A stretch of DNA of 64,000 nucleotides from contig NZ_JABFAU010000003.1 in NCBI RefSeq assembly GCF_017168335.1, positions 864,842 through 928,841 on the forward strand. The letters run 5' to 3'. This document shows positions 16,628 through 25,064 of this stretch, in pieces. Position 1 is the first letter of the stretch. Every line of letters starts with the position of its first letter. The notes beneath the pieces were generated by a model. It was not told the origin of the DNA, ran no database searches, and was given only the letters and a program-made list of their open reading frames with translations. The translations under genes and the position numbers were made by a program. This DNA is from Rhodococcus sp. KRD162 (GTDB lineage: Bacteria; Actinomycetota; Actinomycetes; Mycobacteriales; Mycobacteriaceae).

Positions 16628-19555
16628 TCAGACCGCAGCAACCTTGCGTGGCCTGCGTTTTTTCGCCGGCTTCTTCACCGGGGCCGAAACAACCGACTCC
16701 CGGGTGAGCGCTTCTTGCAGGAACTTACCCGTGTAGCTTTCCGGCACGGCCGCGACGGACTCCGGATCACCCTGTGCCACAACCATTCCACCTCCCGAGC
16801 CGCCCTCGGGGCCCATGTCGATGATCCAGTCGGACACCTTGATGACGTCGAGATTGTGCTCGATGACAATCACGGTGTTGCCCTTGTCCACCAGACCGTT
16901 CACCACGCCGAGCAACTTCCTGATGTCCTCGAAGTGCAGGCCGGTGGTCGGTTCGTCGAGAATGTAGACCGTGCGCCCGGTGGACCGCTTCTGCAGCTCT
17001 GCCGCCAATTTGACGCGTTGCGCCTCCCCGCCGGACAACGTGGTCGCGGGCTGCCCGAGACGGACGTAGCCGAGGCCGACCTCGACCAGCGTCTTGAGGT
17101 ACCGGTGAATCGAGGTGATGGCCTCGAAGAAGTCCGCGGCCTCCTCGATCGGCATGTCCAGAACCTCGGCAATGGTCTTGCCCTTGTAATGGACTTCGAG
17201 CGTCTCGCGGTTGTATCGCGCACCCTCGCAGACCTCACACGGAACGTAGACGTCCGGCAGGAAGTTCATCTCGATCTTGAGAGTGCCGTCTCCCGAGCAC
17301 GCCTCACACCGGCCGCCCTTGACGTTGAACGAGAACCGTCCTGGTTGATAGCCACGAACCTTGGCTTCGGTGGTGGCCGCGAACAACGTCCTGATCTTGT
17401 CGAACACCCCGGTGTACGTGGCCGCATTCGACCGGGGGGTACGTCCGATCGGCGACTGGTCGACGCGAACGAGCTTGTCGAGTTGGTCGAGTCCGTTGAT
17501 CCGCGTGTGTCGGCCGGGAACCTGCCGGGCCCCGTTGAGCTTGTTTGCCATCACGGTCGCGAGGATGTCGTTCACCAGGGTGGACTTGCCCGAGCCGGAT
17601 ACACCGGTGATCGAGGTCAGCACACCGAGTGGGAAACTGACGTCGATACCTCGCAGGTTGTGTTCGCGAGCACCGACCACGGTGACCTGGCGCTTCTTGT
17701 CGACGACACGACGCGTGTCCGGAAGTGGAATCTCCAGGCGCCCCGCGAGATATGCGCCGGTCAGCGATTCTTCGTTGGTCAGTAGATCCTCGTAGGATCC
17801 GCTGTGAACGACCCGTCCGCCGTGCTCACCCGCCAACGGACCGATGTCCACGACCCAGTCCGAGGTACGAATGGTGTCCTCGTCGTGTTCGACCACGATC
17901 AGGGTGTTACCGAGGTCACGCAGCCGCGTGAGCGTATCGATCAGTCGACGATTGTCTCGTTGGTGCAGACCGATCGACGGCTCGTCGAGGACGTAGAGCA
18001 CGCCGACGAGCCCCGAACCGATCTGAGTGGCCAGCCGGATTCGCTGCGCCTCGCCGCCCGACAACGAGCCCGCGGTTCGAGCCAGCGACAGGTATTCCAG
18101 ACCGACATCGAGCAGGAAGCCCAGCCGCGCCTGCACCTCTTTGAGCACTTGCCCCGCGATCGCTTCCTCTCGCCGTCCCAGGGTGAGGCTGTTCAGGAAG
18201 TCGGCGGTCTCGGCGATCGACAGTTCGCACACCTCGGCGATCGACTTCGGCCCGAAATCGCCTGCAGCGATGGTCACCGACAAGATCTCCGGTCGCAGTC
18301 TCGCACCGTTGCAGGTGGGACACGGCACGTCGCGCATGTAGCCGTCGTAGCGTTCTTTCATCTGCTCGGACTCGGTCTGCTCGAGCCTGCGGTGCAGGAA
18401 CGGCATCACACCTTCGAACTCGGCGTAGTACGACCGTGTTCGGCCGTAGCGGTTCTTGTACTTCACATGCACCTGGTGGTCGCTGCCTTCGAGCACAGCG
18501 CGTTTGACCTTGGCCGGCAGCTTGTTCCACGGCGCATTCAGATCGAACCCCATCGCGTCGGCCAGCCCGGAGAGCAGCCGGCCGAAATACTCCGACGTCT
18601 GTCCCATCGACCACGGCGCGATGGCACCGTCGGCGAGGCTGAGGTCGCCGTCGGGAACGACGAGTTCGGGATCGACCTCCTTGCGCACACCAAGACCCAC
18701 ACAGTCCGGGCAGGCACCGTACGGGGAGTTGAAGGAGAAGGACCGGGGTTCGAGATCGTCGATGGACAACGGGTGACCATTGGGGCAGGCGAGCTTCTCG
18801 GAGAATCGGCGCTCACGGTCCGCTGCGTTCTCGTCACGATCGACGAAGTCCAGGACCACGATGCCGTCGGCCAGTCGGAGCGCGGTTTCCACCGAGTCGG
18901 TCAGTCGCTGCTTCGAGCTGGACTTGACGGTCAGGCGGTCGACGACCACCTCGATGTCGTGCTTCTCCTGCTTCTTGAGCACTGGAGGACTGGAGAGCTG
19001 ATGCACGACGCCATCGACGCGTACACGGGCATATCCCTGGGTGTTGAGCGAATCGAACAGGTCGACGAACTCGCCCTTTCGGGTGCGCACCACGGGCGCG
19101 AGGACCTGGAACTTGAGACCTTCCTCCATGTCCAGGACCTGATCGACGATCTGCTGGGGAGTCTGCTTGGCGATCTGTTCGCCGCACACCGGGCAGTGAG
19201 CCGTTCCCGCCCGGGCGTACAGCAGACGGAGATAGTCGTAGACCTCGGTGATGGTGCCCACGGTCGACCGCGGGTTGCGGTTGGTCGACTTCTGATCGAT
19301 CGAGACCGCGGGTGAGAGGCCCTCGATGAAATCGACGTCCGGCTTGTCCATCTGGCCGAGAAACTGCCGTGCATAGGCGGAGAGCGACTCCACATAGCGA
19401 CGCTGACCTTCGGCGAAGATCGTGTCGAAGGCGAGAGACGATTTTCCCGAGCCGGACAGGCCCGTGAACACGATCAGTGCATCGCGGGGCAGGTCGATGT
19501 CGACTCCCCGAAGATTGTGCTCTCGTGCACCTCGCACTATCAGGCGATCCGCCAC
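16628..19555 (-). CDS. uvrA: Excinuclease ABC subunit A
   Basis: DNA damage sensor of nucleotide excision repair; the UvrA dimer loads UvrB. The 975-residue protein has two ABC ATPase modules with Walker [10 protein letters not shown] (about 33) and GVSGSGKST (about 650), two SGGEAQR signatures, and zinc-binding Cys pairs (CPVCGEQI and CEACSGDGT...CEVC). The GTG at 19555 follows an AAGAAGGGAA site and gives the standard [15 protein letters not shown]. The 36 extra upstream codons were discarded. The C-terminus is Lys/Arg/Pro rich. UvrB is encoded about 10 kb away on the same strand. Confidence 0.97.
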   Translation of the reverse strand: MADRLIVRGAREHNLRGVDIDLPRDALIVFTGLSGSGKSSLAFDTIFAEGQRRYVESLSAYARQFLGQMDKPDVDFIEGLSPAVSIDQKSTNRNPRSTVGTITEVYDYLRLLYARAGTAHCPVCGEQIAKQTPQQIVDQVLDMEEGLKFQVLAPVVRTRKGEFVDLFDSLNTQGYARVRVDGVVHQLSSPPVLKKQEKHDIEVVVDRLTVKSSSKQRLTDSVETALRLADGIVVLDFVDRDENAADRERRFSEKLACPNGHPLSIDDLEPRSFSFNSPYGACPDCVGLGVRKEVDPELVVPDGDLSLADGAIAPWSMGQTSEYFGRLLSGLADAMGFDLNAPWNKLPAKVKRAVLEGSDHQVHVKYKNRYGRTRSYYAEFEGVMPFLHRRLEQTESEQMKERYDGYMRDVPCPTCNGARLRPEILSVTIAAGDFGPKSIAEVCELSIAETADFLNSLTLGRREEAIAGQVLKEVQARLGFLLDVGLEYLSLARTAGSLSGGEAQRIRLATQIGSGLVGVLYVLDEPSIGLHQRDNRRLIDTLTRLRDLGNTLIVVEHDEDTIRTSDWVVDIGPLAGEHGGRVVHSGSYEDLLTNEESLTGAYLAGRLEIPLPDTRRVVDKKRQVTVVGAREHNLRGIDVSFPLGVLTSITGVSGSGKSTLVNDILATVMANKLNGARQVPGRHTRINGLDQLDKLVRVDQSPIGRTPRSNAATYTGVFDKIRTLFAATTEAKVRGYQPGRFSFNVKGGRCEACSGDGTLKIEMNFLPDVYVPCEVCEGARYNRETLEVHYKGKTIAEVLDMPIEEAADFFEAITSIHRYLKTLVEVGLGYVRLGQPATTLSGGEAQRVKLAAELQKRSTGRTVYILDEPTTGLHFEDIRKLLGVVNGLVDKGNTVIVIEHNLDVIKVSDWIIDMGPEGGSGGGMVVAQGDPESVAAVPESYTGKFLQEALTRESVVSAPVKKPAKKRRPRKVAAV

Positions 19556-19729
19556 TGTGTTCCCTTCTTTCCGAACGAGCACGTCCAGCCGCACTGCTGC
19601 GGGCGCAGCGCTGCACGATGTACGAGTCGCGTGATGACGTGTGGTGCCTGCGTACGGCCACACGCTCGTGTAACCGAGGACCTCACGTCGAAAACCTGTC
19701 TCGGTGAGCGACGAAACTCACCGCTAGCA

Positions 19730-20503
19730 ATGGTAGGTCCAGGCACCGACACACTTTTCCACGTTCCCGACCCCAGCGCCCCGCACGTCGCCGCCGACGG
19801 TAGCGTCCTCGAAATGGACGAGCACCTCTTGGTCATCGACGACGAGTACACCGGTGTCGTCGCACAGGGATCGGCGCCGCAGCGGCGGACGATACCCGGC
19901 GCGACGATCACGAAGATGTCGGTCGGCCCCATGGACAACAACACGTACTTGGTCGTGTGTTCCGCAACGGGAGACTCCCTGCTCATCGACGCTGCCAACG
20001 AGGCCGAACGCATCTCGTTGCTCATCGACGAGAATGCGCCGACGCTCACATTCATCGTCACGACACACCAGCACGCCGATCACTGGCAGGCGCTGGCCGA
20101 CATCGCAGGAGGCACGGCTTCGCCGACTGCCGCGCACGAACTCGATGCCGAACCGCTGCCCGTCGCTCCCGACCGCCTGTTGGCCGATCGAGACACCCTG
20201 TCGGTGGGCGAGCTCACCTTCGAGGTGATCCATCTGACCGGGCACACCCCCGGCTCCATCGCGCTCGCACTCACCGATTCCGAGGGCGCACGCACCCACC
20301 TCTTCACCGGCGATTCACTCTTTCCCGGCGGCGTCGGCAAGACCGGAGACGCCGAGGACTTCACGCATCTACTCGACGACGTGACGACAAAACTGTTCGA
20401 TCGATTCGGTGACGACACCGTGGTCTACCCCGGACACGGAAAGGACACCACTCTCGGTGCAGAGCGGCCTCACCTGGCCGAATGGCGTGAACGGGGCTGG
20501 TGA
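19730..20503 (+). CDS. MBL-fold metallo-hydrolase (glyoxalase II-like)
   Basis: The metal-binding motif HQHADHW (THxHxDH type), a later HTPGSIAL, the Asp in FTGDSLFPGG, and the final His in YPGHGKDT give the two-metal site of the metallo-beta-lactamase fold. The substrate is probably a thioester or similar, but that is family inference. The N-terminus is uncertain: 19730 (257 residues) is used, and an ATG at 19814 also fits; neither has a ribosome-binding site. The equivalent M. tuberculosis gene (Rv1637c) also sits next to uvrA. Divergent from uvrA. Confidence 0.85.
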   Translation: MVGPGTDTLFHVPDPSAPHVAADGSVLEMDEHLLVIDDEYTGVVAQGSAPQRRTIPGATITKMSVGPMDNNTYLVVCSATGDSLLIDAANEAERISLLIDENAPTLTFIVTTHQHADHWQALADIAGGTASPTAAHELDAEPLPVAPDRLLADRDTLSVGELTFEVIHLTGHTPGSIALALTDSEGARTHLFTGDSLFPGGVGKTGDAEDFTHLLDDVTTKLFDRFGDDTVVYPGHGKDTTLGAERPHLAEWRERGW

Positions 20504-20634
20504 CGACCGGCGCGCTTGAGAGCGCCGATCACGGGGTATGAAGGTGGGGACAAAGGACGCACATCGGTGAACATCAGGCCGGTGTGCGATTTCCGTACGC
20601 CGATGACAAGAACTACTACGCAGGAGGCTGTCAC

Positions 20635-21891
20635 ATGCTGGTCCGCCGTATAGCCCGTCCGTTGATGTCCACGATCTTCATCGCCGGGGGCGTCGACGCG
20701 CTCCGCAATCCCAGCGGCAAGGCAAAGGTTGCCGCTCCACTGATCGAGCAGGGCAAATCCGCGTTGCCGAACGAGGTGACGACCAACGTGCCCAACGATC
20801 CGGAGACTCTGGTTCGGGTCAACGGCGGGATTCAGGTCGCAGGCGGCATTCTGCTGGCTACCGGTAAGGCTCCGCGCATCGCGTCACTCGCTCTCGCGGG
20901 AAGCCTCGTACCGACGACACTCGCCGGTCACGCCTTCTGGAACGAGACCGATCCGGAGGCCAAGGCCGCCCAGCGCATTCACTTCTTCAAGAACCTCAGC
21001 CTTCTCGGCGGATTGCTGATCGCGGCAGTCGATACCGAGGGCAAGCCGTCCGTGGCATGGCGCAGCCGACGCGCCGCCCGGCGCGCGCAGGAATCAGTGG
21101 TCTCGGCACTGCCCGGACATTCCTCCCACGAAGCCGGGGAGCGCGTGAAGGAGTTCGCGTCGATCGCGGCCAGCCGGAGCGCAGATTTTGCCGATGCCGC
21201 GCAGCCGCAATTGGCCAAGTTCGCCGATGCTGCCCAGCCCAAGTTGGCCAAGCTCGCCGACATCGCCGGAGAAAAGGGCTCCGAGCTGGCCGAGGTGACG
21301 CAGCCTGCGCTGAACCGCTGGGCACACATCGCAGCAGACAAGGGTTCGGAGCTCGCGGAGGAAGCGCACAAGCGTGGCTCGAAACTCGCCGAACTCGCCG
21401 CCGACCGCGGCGGCGACTGGGCCGACGAGGCACACAAGCGCGGATCCAAGCTGGCCGACAAGGCAGCACACCGAGGATCGGATCTGGCCGACGCGGCCCA
21501 CAAGCGTGGCTCGAAACTGGCCGAACTCGCCGCCGACCGCGGTAGCGACTGGGCCGACGAGGCACACAAGCGCGGATCCAAGCTGGCCGACGTCGCCGCC
21601 GATCGGCGTGTGGACCTGGCCGACGTAGCGCACAAGCGTGGCTCCAAGCTGGCCGAGCTCGCCGCCGACCGTGGTGCCGTCCTTGCCGACGAGGCGCACA
21701 AGCGCGGAGCAACCTGGGCCGACCTGGCGTCCGGTCGGGTCGAGACGCTGAGCAAGCGGGCCCGCAAGCGTGCGGAGAAGCAGAGCAAGGAACTCGAGAA
21801 GGCGACAGAGCAGGCTCGGGCCAAGCTCGACAAGCGTGTCGCCAAGGCTCAGAAGAACCTGGACAAGAAGATCCAGCAGTACGCGAAGTAG
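20635..21891 (+). CDS. DoxX-family membrane protein with long 11-residue-repeat tail
   Basis: Residues 1-145 form a DoxX-like membrane domain: four hydrophobic helices, including LMSTIFIAGGVDALRNP, VNGGIQVAGGILLATG, LALAGSLVPTTLAG and NLSLLGGLLIAAVD. After a basic linker, about residues 180-377 are 18 consecutive 11-residue repeats such as KRGSKLAELAA and DRGSDWADEAH. A basic helix rich in Lys, Glu and Ala ends the protein. The start ATG at 20635 has an AGGAGG site. Length is 418 residues, against about 130-180 for plain DoxX proteins. The tail should lie in the cytoplasm or at the membrane surface. Its function is unknown. Confidence 0.85.
   Translation: MLVRRIARPLMSTIFIAGGVDALRNPSGKAKVAAPLIEQGKSALPNEVTTNVPNDPETLVRVNGGIQVAGGILLATGKAPRIASLALAGSLVPTTLAGHAFWNETDPEAKAAQRIHFFKNLSLLGGLLIAAVDTEGKPSVAWRSRRAARRAQESVVSALPGHSSHEAGERVKEFASIAASRSADFADAAQPQLAKFADAAQPKLAKLADIAGEKGSELAEVTQPALNRWAHIAADKGSELAEEAHKRGSKLAELAADRGGDWADEAHKRGSKLADKAAHRGSDLADAAHKRGSKLAELAADRGSDWADEAHKRGSKLADVAADRRVDLADVAHKRGSKLAELAADRGAVLADEAHKRGATWADLASGRVETLSKRARKRAEKQSKELEKATEQARAKLDKRVAKAQKNLDKKIQQYAK
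21172..21765 (+). repeat. 33-bp coding repeats (18 hendecads) with a 132-bp super-repeat
   Basis: Each 33-bp unit codes for 11 residues. Units 1-6 are diverged. Units 7-10 (21370-21501) and 11-14 (21502-21633) form two near-identical 132-bp blocks, and units 15-18 continue the pattern with more changes. Copy number could change by slippage or recombination without breaking the frame. Confidence 0.9.
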
Positions 21892-21927
21892 AGAAGCCTC
21901 GCTGATCACATCAGCAACGCACGGCTG

Positions 21928-21969
21928 CACGGCCCTGCCCCGGAACCGAGGTTCTGCGGCAGGGCCGTG
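21928..21969 (+). terminator. Hairpin terminator after the DoxX gene
   Basis: A 12-bp stem CACGGCCCTGCC / GGCAGGGCCGTG with an inner GGAACC/GGTTC pairing follows the stop codon by about 35 nt. It has no T-run. It separates the DoxX gene from the downstream helicase promoter, whose -10 is likely TAGACT at 21978-21983. Confidence 0.65.
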
Positions 21970-22040
21970 GTGCGGCGTAGACTGCTCTGGCTGATTTCGA
22001 GGCGATATCTTCGCCTCGGCCGAACTCCCGAGGAGACCCT

Positions 22041-24362
22041 TTGCCGGAAGACGGCCACACATCGAGCAGCTCCGGTGTGCCGCTCGAAGAAGACTTCGAG
22101 CAGGCATACCTGACGCGGCTGTACACCCAGCTCGACGCGTTACGCGAATATGCAGCCAACCGATTGCGCGCAGTGCTGTTGGAGACCGGCGGTACCCCGC
22201 AGGCCCGTAGCGAGCGCGAATCGTTCAACCAGATGTACACCGAGGACATAGCCAAGTACGACGCAGCCGAGAACGGACTCTGTTTCGGACGTATCGACCT
22301 CGATCCGGACTCGCTCGATCCCAAGATCGACGACGGTCCCGAACGCTATATCGGCCGCGTCGGGATTCTCGACGACAAGAACGACTACGAGACGCTGCTG
22401 CTGGACTGGCGCGCACCGATGGCCAGGCCGTTCTATCTGGCCACCCCGGCGGCGCCCGAGAACGTCTTGCGACGCAGACACATTCGTACTCGTGGCCGCC
22501 GGGTGACGTCGATCGCCGACGAGTATCTCGATCTGAACTCGGCGCGATCGTCCGGCGACGGTGCCGTGGCCGGTGGCGTGGCCAGCGAAAGTGCGCTGCT
22601 GTCGGCACTGGATGCCGCTCGTACCGGTCAGATGAACGACATCGTCGAGACGATCCAGAGCGAGCAGGACGCGATCATCCGATCCCAGCATCGCAGTGTG
22701 TTGGTCGTCCAGGGTGGACCCGGTACCGGCAAAACGGCCGTCGCCCTGCACCGCGCCGCGTACTTGCTCTACACCTACCGTCAACAACTGGGTAAGAGCG
22801 GCGTGCTGATCATCGGTCCCAACGCGACCTTCCTCGACTACATCGGGCAGGTTCTGCCCTCGCTCGGCGAGACCGGCGTGCTGCTGTCCACAGTCGGCGA
22901 CCTGTACCCGGGAGTTCGCGCACAGCGCGAGGATTCGGCGTCGGCTACCGAGATCAAGGGCAGACTGTCGATGGTCGAGGTCCTGACCCAGGCGGTACGC
23001 GACCGTCAGGAACTCCCCTCCCAGCCCCGTCGACTGACGTTCGACACCTACGACATCACGCTCGATCGCAAGATCGTCACCCGCGCTCGCGGTCGCGCCC
23101 GCTCGTCCCGGCGACCGCACAACCTGGCTCGGCCGCTGTTCGTGTCCTCGGTCATCGACCAGTTGGCCAACCAATTGGCAGCGAAGCTCGGGCAGAACCT
23201 CGTCGACGGGTCCAGCTTGCTCAGCGCCGACGACATCGCCGACATGCGCGAGGAGATGCGCGAGGATCGCGACGTCATGGCCGCCGTGGACGAACTGTGG
23301 CCGGATCTGTCTCCCCAACAGGTCCTGCGGGATCTCTTCGCGTCACCGGAGAAGATCGCCTCGGCCGCGCCGGCACTGGACGAGGTAGAGCGTGAGGCGC
23401 TCGTCCGCCGAGGCCACGGCTTCTCGTCGGCCGATGCTCCCCTGCTCGACGAACTCGCCGAGCTTCTCGGCGTCGACGACGCCGCCGAACGGGAACAGGC
23501 ACAACGTCAATGGCGCGGCCAGATCGCCGACGCCCAAGGTGCCCTGGACATCCTGACCGGTTCCGCACCGCAGGACCTCGAGGACGAACTCGATCCGGAG
23601 ATTCTGATGGCGTACGACCTCATCGATGCGGATCAGCTTGCGCGACGGCAGAATTCGGGTCAACGACTCACCACAGCCGAGCGGGCAGCCGGTGACCGAA
23701 CGTGGACCTACGGGCACGTGATCGTCGACGAGGCGCAGGAACTGTCTGCGATGGCGTGGCGAATGGTGATGCGGCGCATACCGAATCGATGGATGACTCT
23801 GGTGGGCGATACGGCGCAGACCGGCGATCCCGCCGGAACCTCGTCATGGGGATCGGTTCTCGAACCGTATGTGGCCAAGCGCTGGAAGCGCACCGAACTG
23901 ACCGTGAACTACCGAACACCGTCCGAGATCATGGCTGTGGCACACGAGGTGCTGGCAGCCATCGATCCCGAGCAGTCCGAGCCGCGGTCGATCCGGAGCA
24001 CCGGAGTACTTCCTTGGGCTCAGAGGGTGGCACCGGAAGATCTTGTCACCGCGGTGGAGAAGCGAGTGGCCGAGCACCCGCGCCCAGGCCTGAGCGCAGT
24101 GCTGACGCCCGCAGGCCACGTCGATCGATTCCGCCACCTGGCATCGGAATTGGTCACCGTGTCGACGGTCAAGGATGCCAAGGGACTCGAGTTCGATTCG
24201 GTGCTGATCGTCGAACCCGGTGCCATCGTGGCCGATTCGGCCAAAGGCATGAACGACCTGTACGTGGCGCTCACCCGAGCAACGCAGAGGCTCGGTGTGG
24301 TGCACGTCGAGGCGTTGCCAGCTGAGCTCTCGGCCCTCCGGACGTTCGAGCCTGCAGCCTAG
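22041..24362 (+). CDS. helR: HelD/HelR-type RNA polymerase-recycling helicase
   Basis: UvrD/Rep-like superfamily 1 ATPase of the HelD group, which removes stalled RNA polymerase from DNA; HelR members also protect polymerase from rifampicin. The 773-residue protein has an acidic, helical N-terminal arm (about 15-60), a family segment LLLDWRAPMARPFY, Walker A QGGPGTGKTAVALHRAAYLLY (about 230), Walker B VIVDEAQELS, and helicase motifs GDTAQTGDP, VNYRTP and LYVALTRATQ. The start is TTG at 22041 with AGGAG five bases upstream. I cannot tell HelD from HelR by eye, and I see no rifamycin-associated inverted repeat upstream. Confidence 0.85.
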   Translation: MPEDGHTSSSSGVPLEEDFEQAYLTRLYTQLDALREYAANRLRAVLLETGGTPQARSERESFNQMYTEDIAKYDAAENGLCFGRIDLDPDSLDPKIDDGPERYIGRVGILDDKNDYETLLLDWRAPMARPFYLATPAAPENVLRRRHIRTRGRRVTSIADEYLDLNSARSSGDGAVAGGVASESALLSALDAARTGQMNDIVETIQSEQDAIIRSQHRSVLVVQGGPGTGKTAVALHRAAYLLYTYRQQLGKSGVLIIGPNATFLDYIGQVLPSLGETGVLLSTVGDLYPGVRAQREDSASATEIKGRLSMVEVLTQAVRDRQELPSQPRRLTFDTYDITLDRKIVTRARGRARSSRRPHNLARPLFVSSVIDQLANQLAAKLGQNLVDGSSLLSADDIADMREEMREDRDVMAAVDELWPDLSPQQVLRDLFASPEKIASAAPALDEVEREALVRRGHGFSSADAPLLDELAELLGVDDAAEREQAQRQWRGQIADAQGALDILTGSAPQDLEDELDPEILMAYDLIDADQLARRQNSGQRLTTAERAAGDRTWTYGHVIVDEAQELSAMAWRMVMRRIPNRWMTLVGDTAQTGDPAGTSSWGSVLEPYVAKRWKRTELTVNYRTPSEIMAVAHEVLAAIDPEQSEPRSIRSTGVLPWAQRVAPEDLVTAVEKRVAEHPRPGLSAVLTPAGHVDRFRHLASELVTVSTVKDAKGLEFDSVLIVEPGAIVADSAKGMNDLYVALTRATQRLGVVHVEALPAELSALRTFEPAA

Positions 24363-24368
24363 GGCACC

Positions 24369-24420
24369 GCACAACACCCACCGCCGGCCCGAATCACAGC
24401 GGAGGCGGTGGGTGTTGTGC
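24369..24420. terminator. Bidirectional terminator between helicase and stress protein genes
   Basis: A perfect 17-bp stem (GCACAACACCCACCGCC paired with GGCGGTGGGTGTTGTGC, 18-nt loop) lies between the convergent genes, starting 7 nt after one stop and ending 10 nt before the other. It is the strongest hairpin in the window. Confidence 0.85.
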
Positions 24421-24429
24421 GCGATGAAA

Positions 24430-24882
24430 TCAGCGGACGGTGTGCACGATCAGAACATCGCAGGTGGACTTGCGCGCGGCGTCCGACGGGACCGATCCCA
24501 ACAGACGGCCCGTCAACGAGTTCAGACCGCGGTTGCCGACGACGAGCAGGTCGCCCTTCACCTCGTCCACGAGTGCCAGCAGCGATTCCACGGGAGCACC
24601 GACAATCGCCTTTTCCTCGATGTTCTTGGCACCGGCTTTGGTAGCGTGCTCTCGCGCAGTGCGCAGGATCTCGCGCGTCGGAGCAGATCCGGTGATCTGG
24701 TAGGCGTCCTCGCGCAATGCGTCGGCAGCAGCAGAGGTGTCCTTCGGATCGGCCGGGTAATACGCGCAGGCAATCACCAGGGTGGCATCTGCGTCCCCCG
24801 CCAGAGCCGCGGCCTTCTCCACTGCCCGCAGGGACGATTCGGAGCCATCGGTCCCGACGACGACGGTGCGGTAGGCGCTCAT
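24430..24882 (-). CDS. Universal stress protein (Rv1636-like)
   Basis: Small cytoplasmic nucleotide-binding protein, 150 residues, one USP domain. It has the opening VVVGTDGSESS and the loop VVGNRGLNSLTGRLLGSVPS, which is the G-2X-G-9X-G-S type ATP-binding motif. It aligns well with M. tuberculosis Rv1636, which binds cAMP, and has the same neighbourhood between uvrA and uvrB. cAMP binding here is inference from that similarity. Confidence 0.92.
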   Translation of the reverse strand: MSAYRTVVVGTDGSESSLRAVEKAAALAGDADATLVIACAYYPADPKDTSAAADALREDAYQITGSAPTREILRTAREHATKAGAKNIEEKAIVGAPVESLLALVDEVKGDLLVVGNRGLNSLTGRLLGSVPSDAARKSTCDVLIVHTVR

Positions 24883-25064
24883 TCATTCCTCCATTGGTCG
24901 GTCACACACAGATGTGACACTTCTGGTCGAACTCGATTGGTGCAAGTCACAGGACCGAAATGCGTGGTCCGGGGACTGATTCGCTGACATTAGCCGGAAC
25001 CGGCCGATCGGCACGTGAACTTGGGGAACAACACGATCTGCGACACTCACATACATTGGTTTGC

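Noticed and set aside
17804..19315. 503-codon plus-strand frame opposite uvrA.
   Set aside because: Antisense shadow of a highly conserved gene; no ribosome-binding site, and an Arg/His/Asp-rich shadow translation.
21970..22040. Search for a rifamycin-associated element upstream of the HelD/HelR gene.
   Set aside because: I found only a likely -10 (TAGACT) and a ribosome-binding site, no matching inverted repeat.
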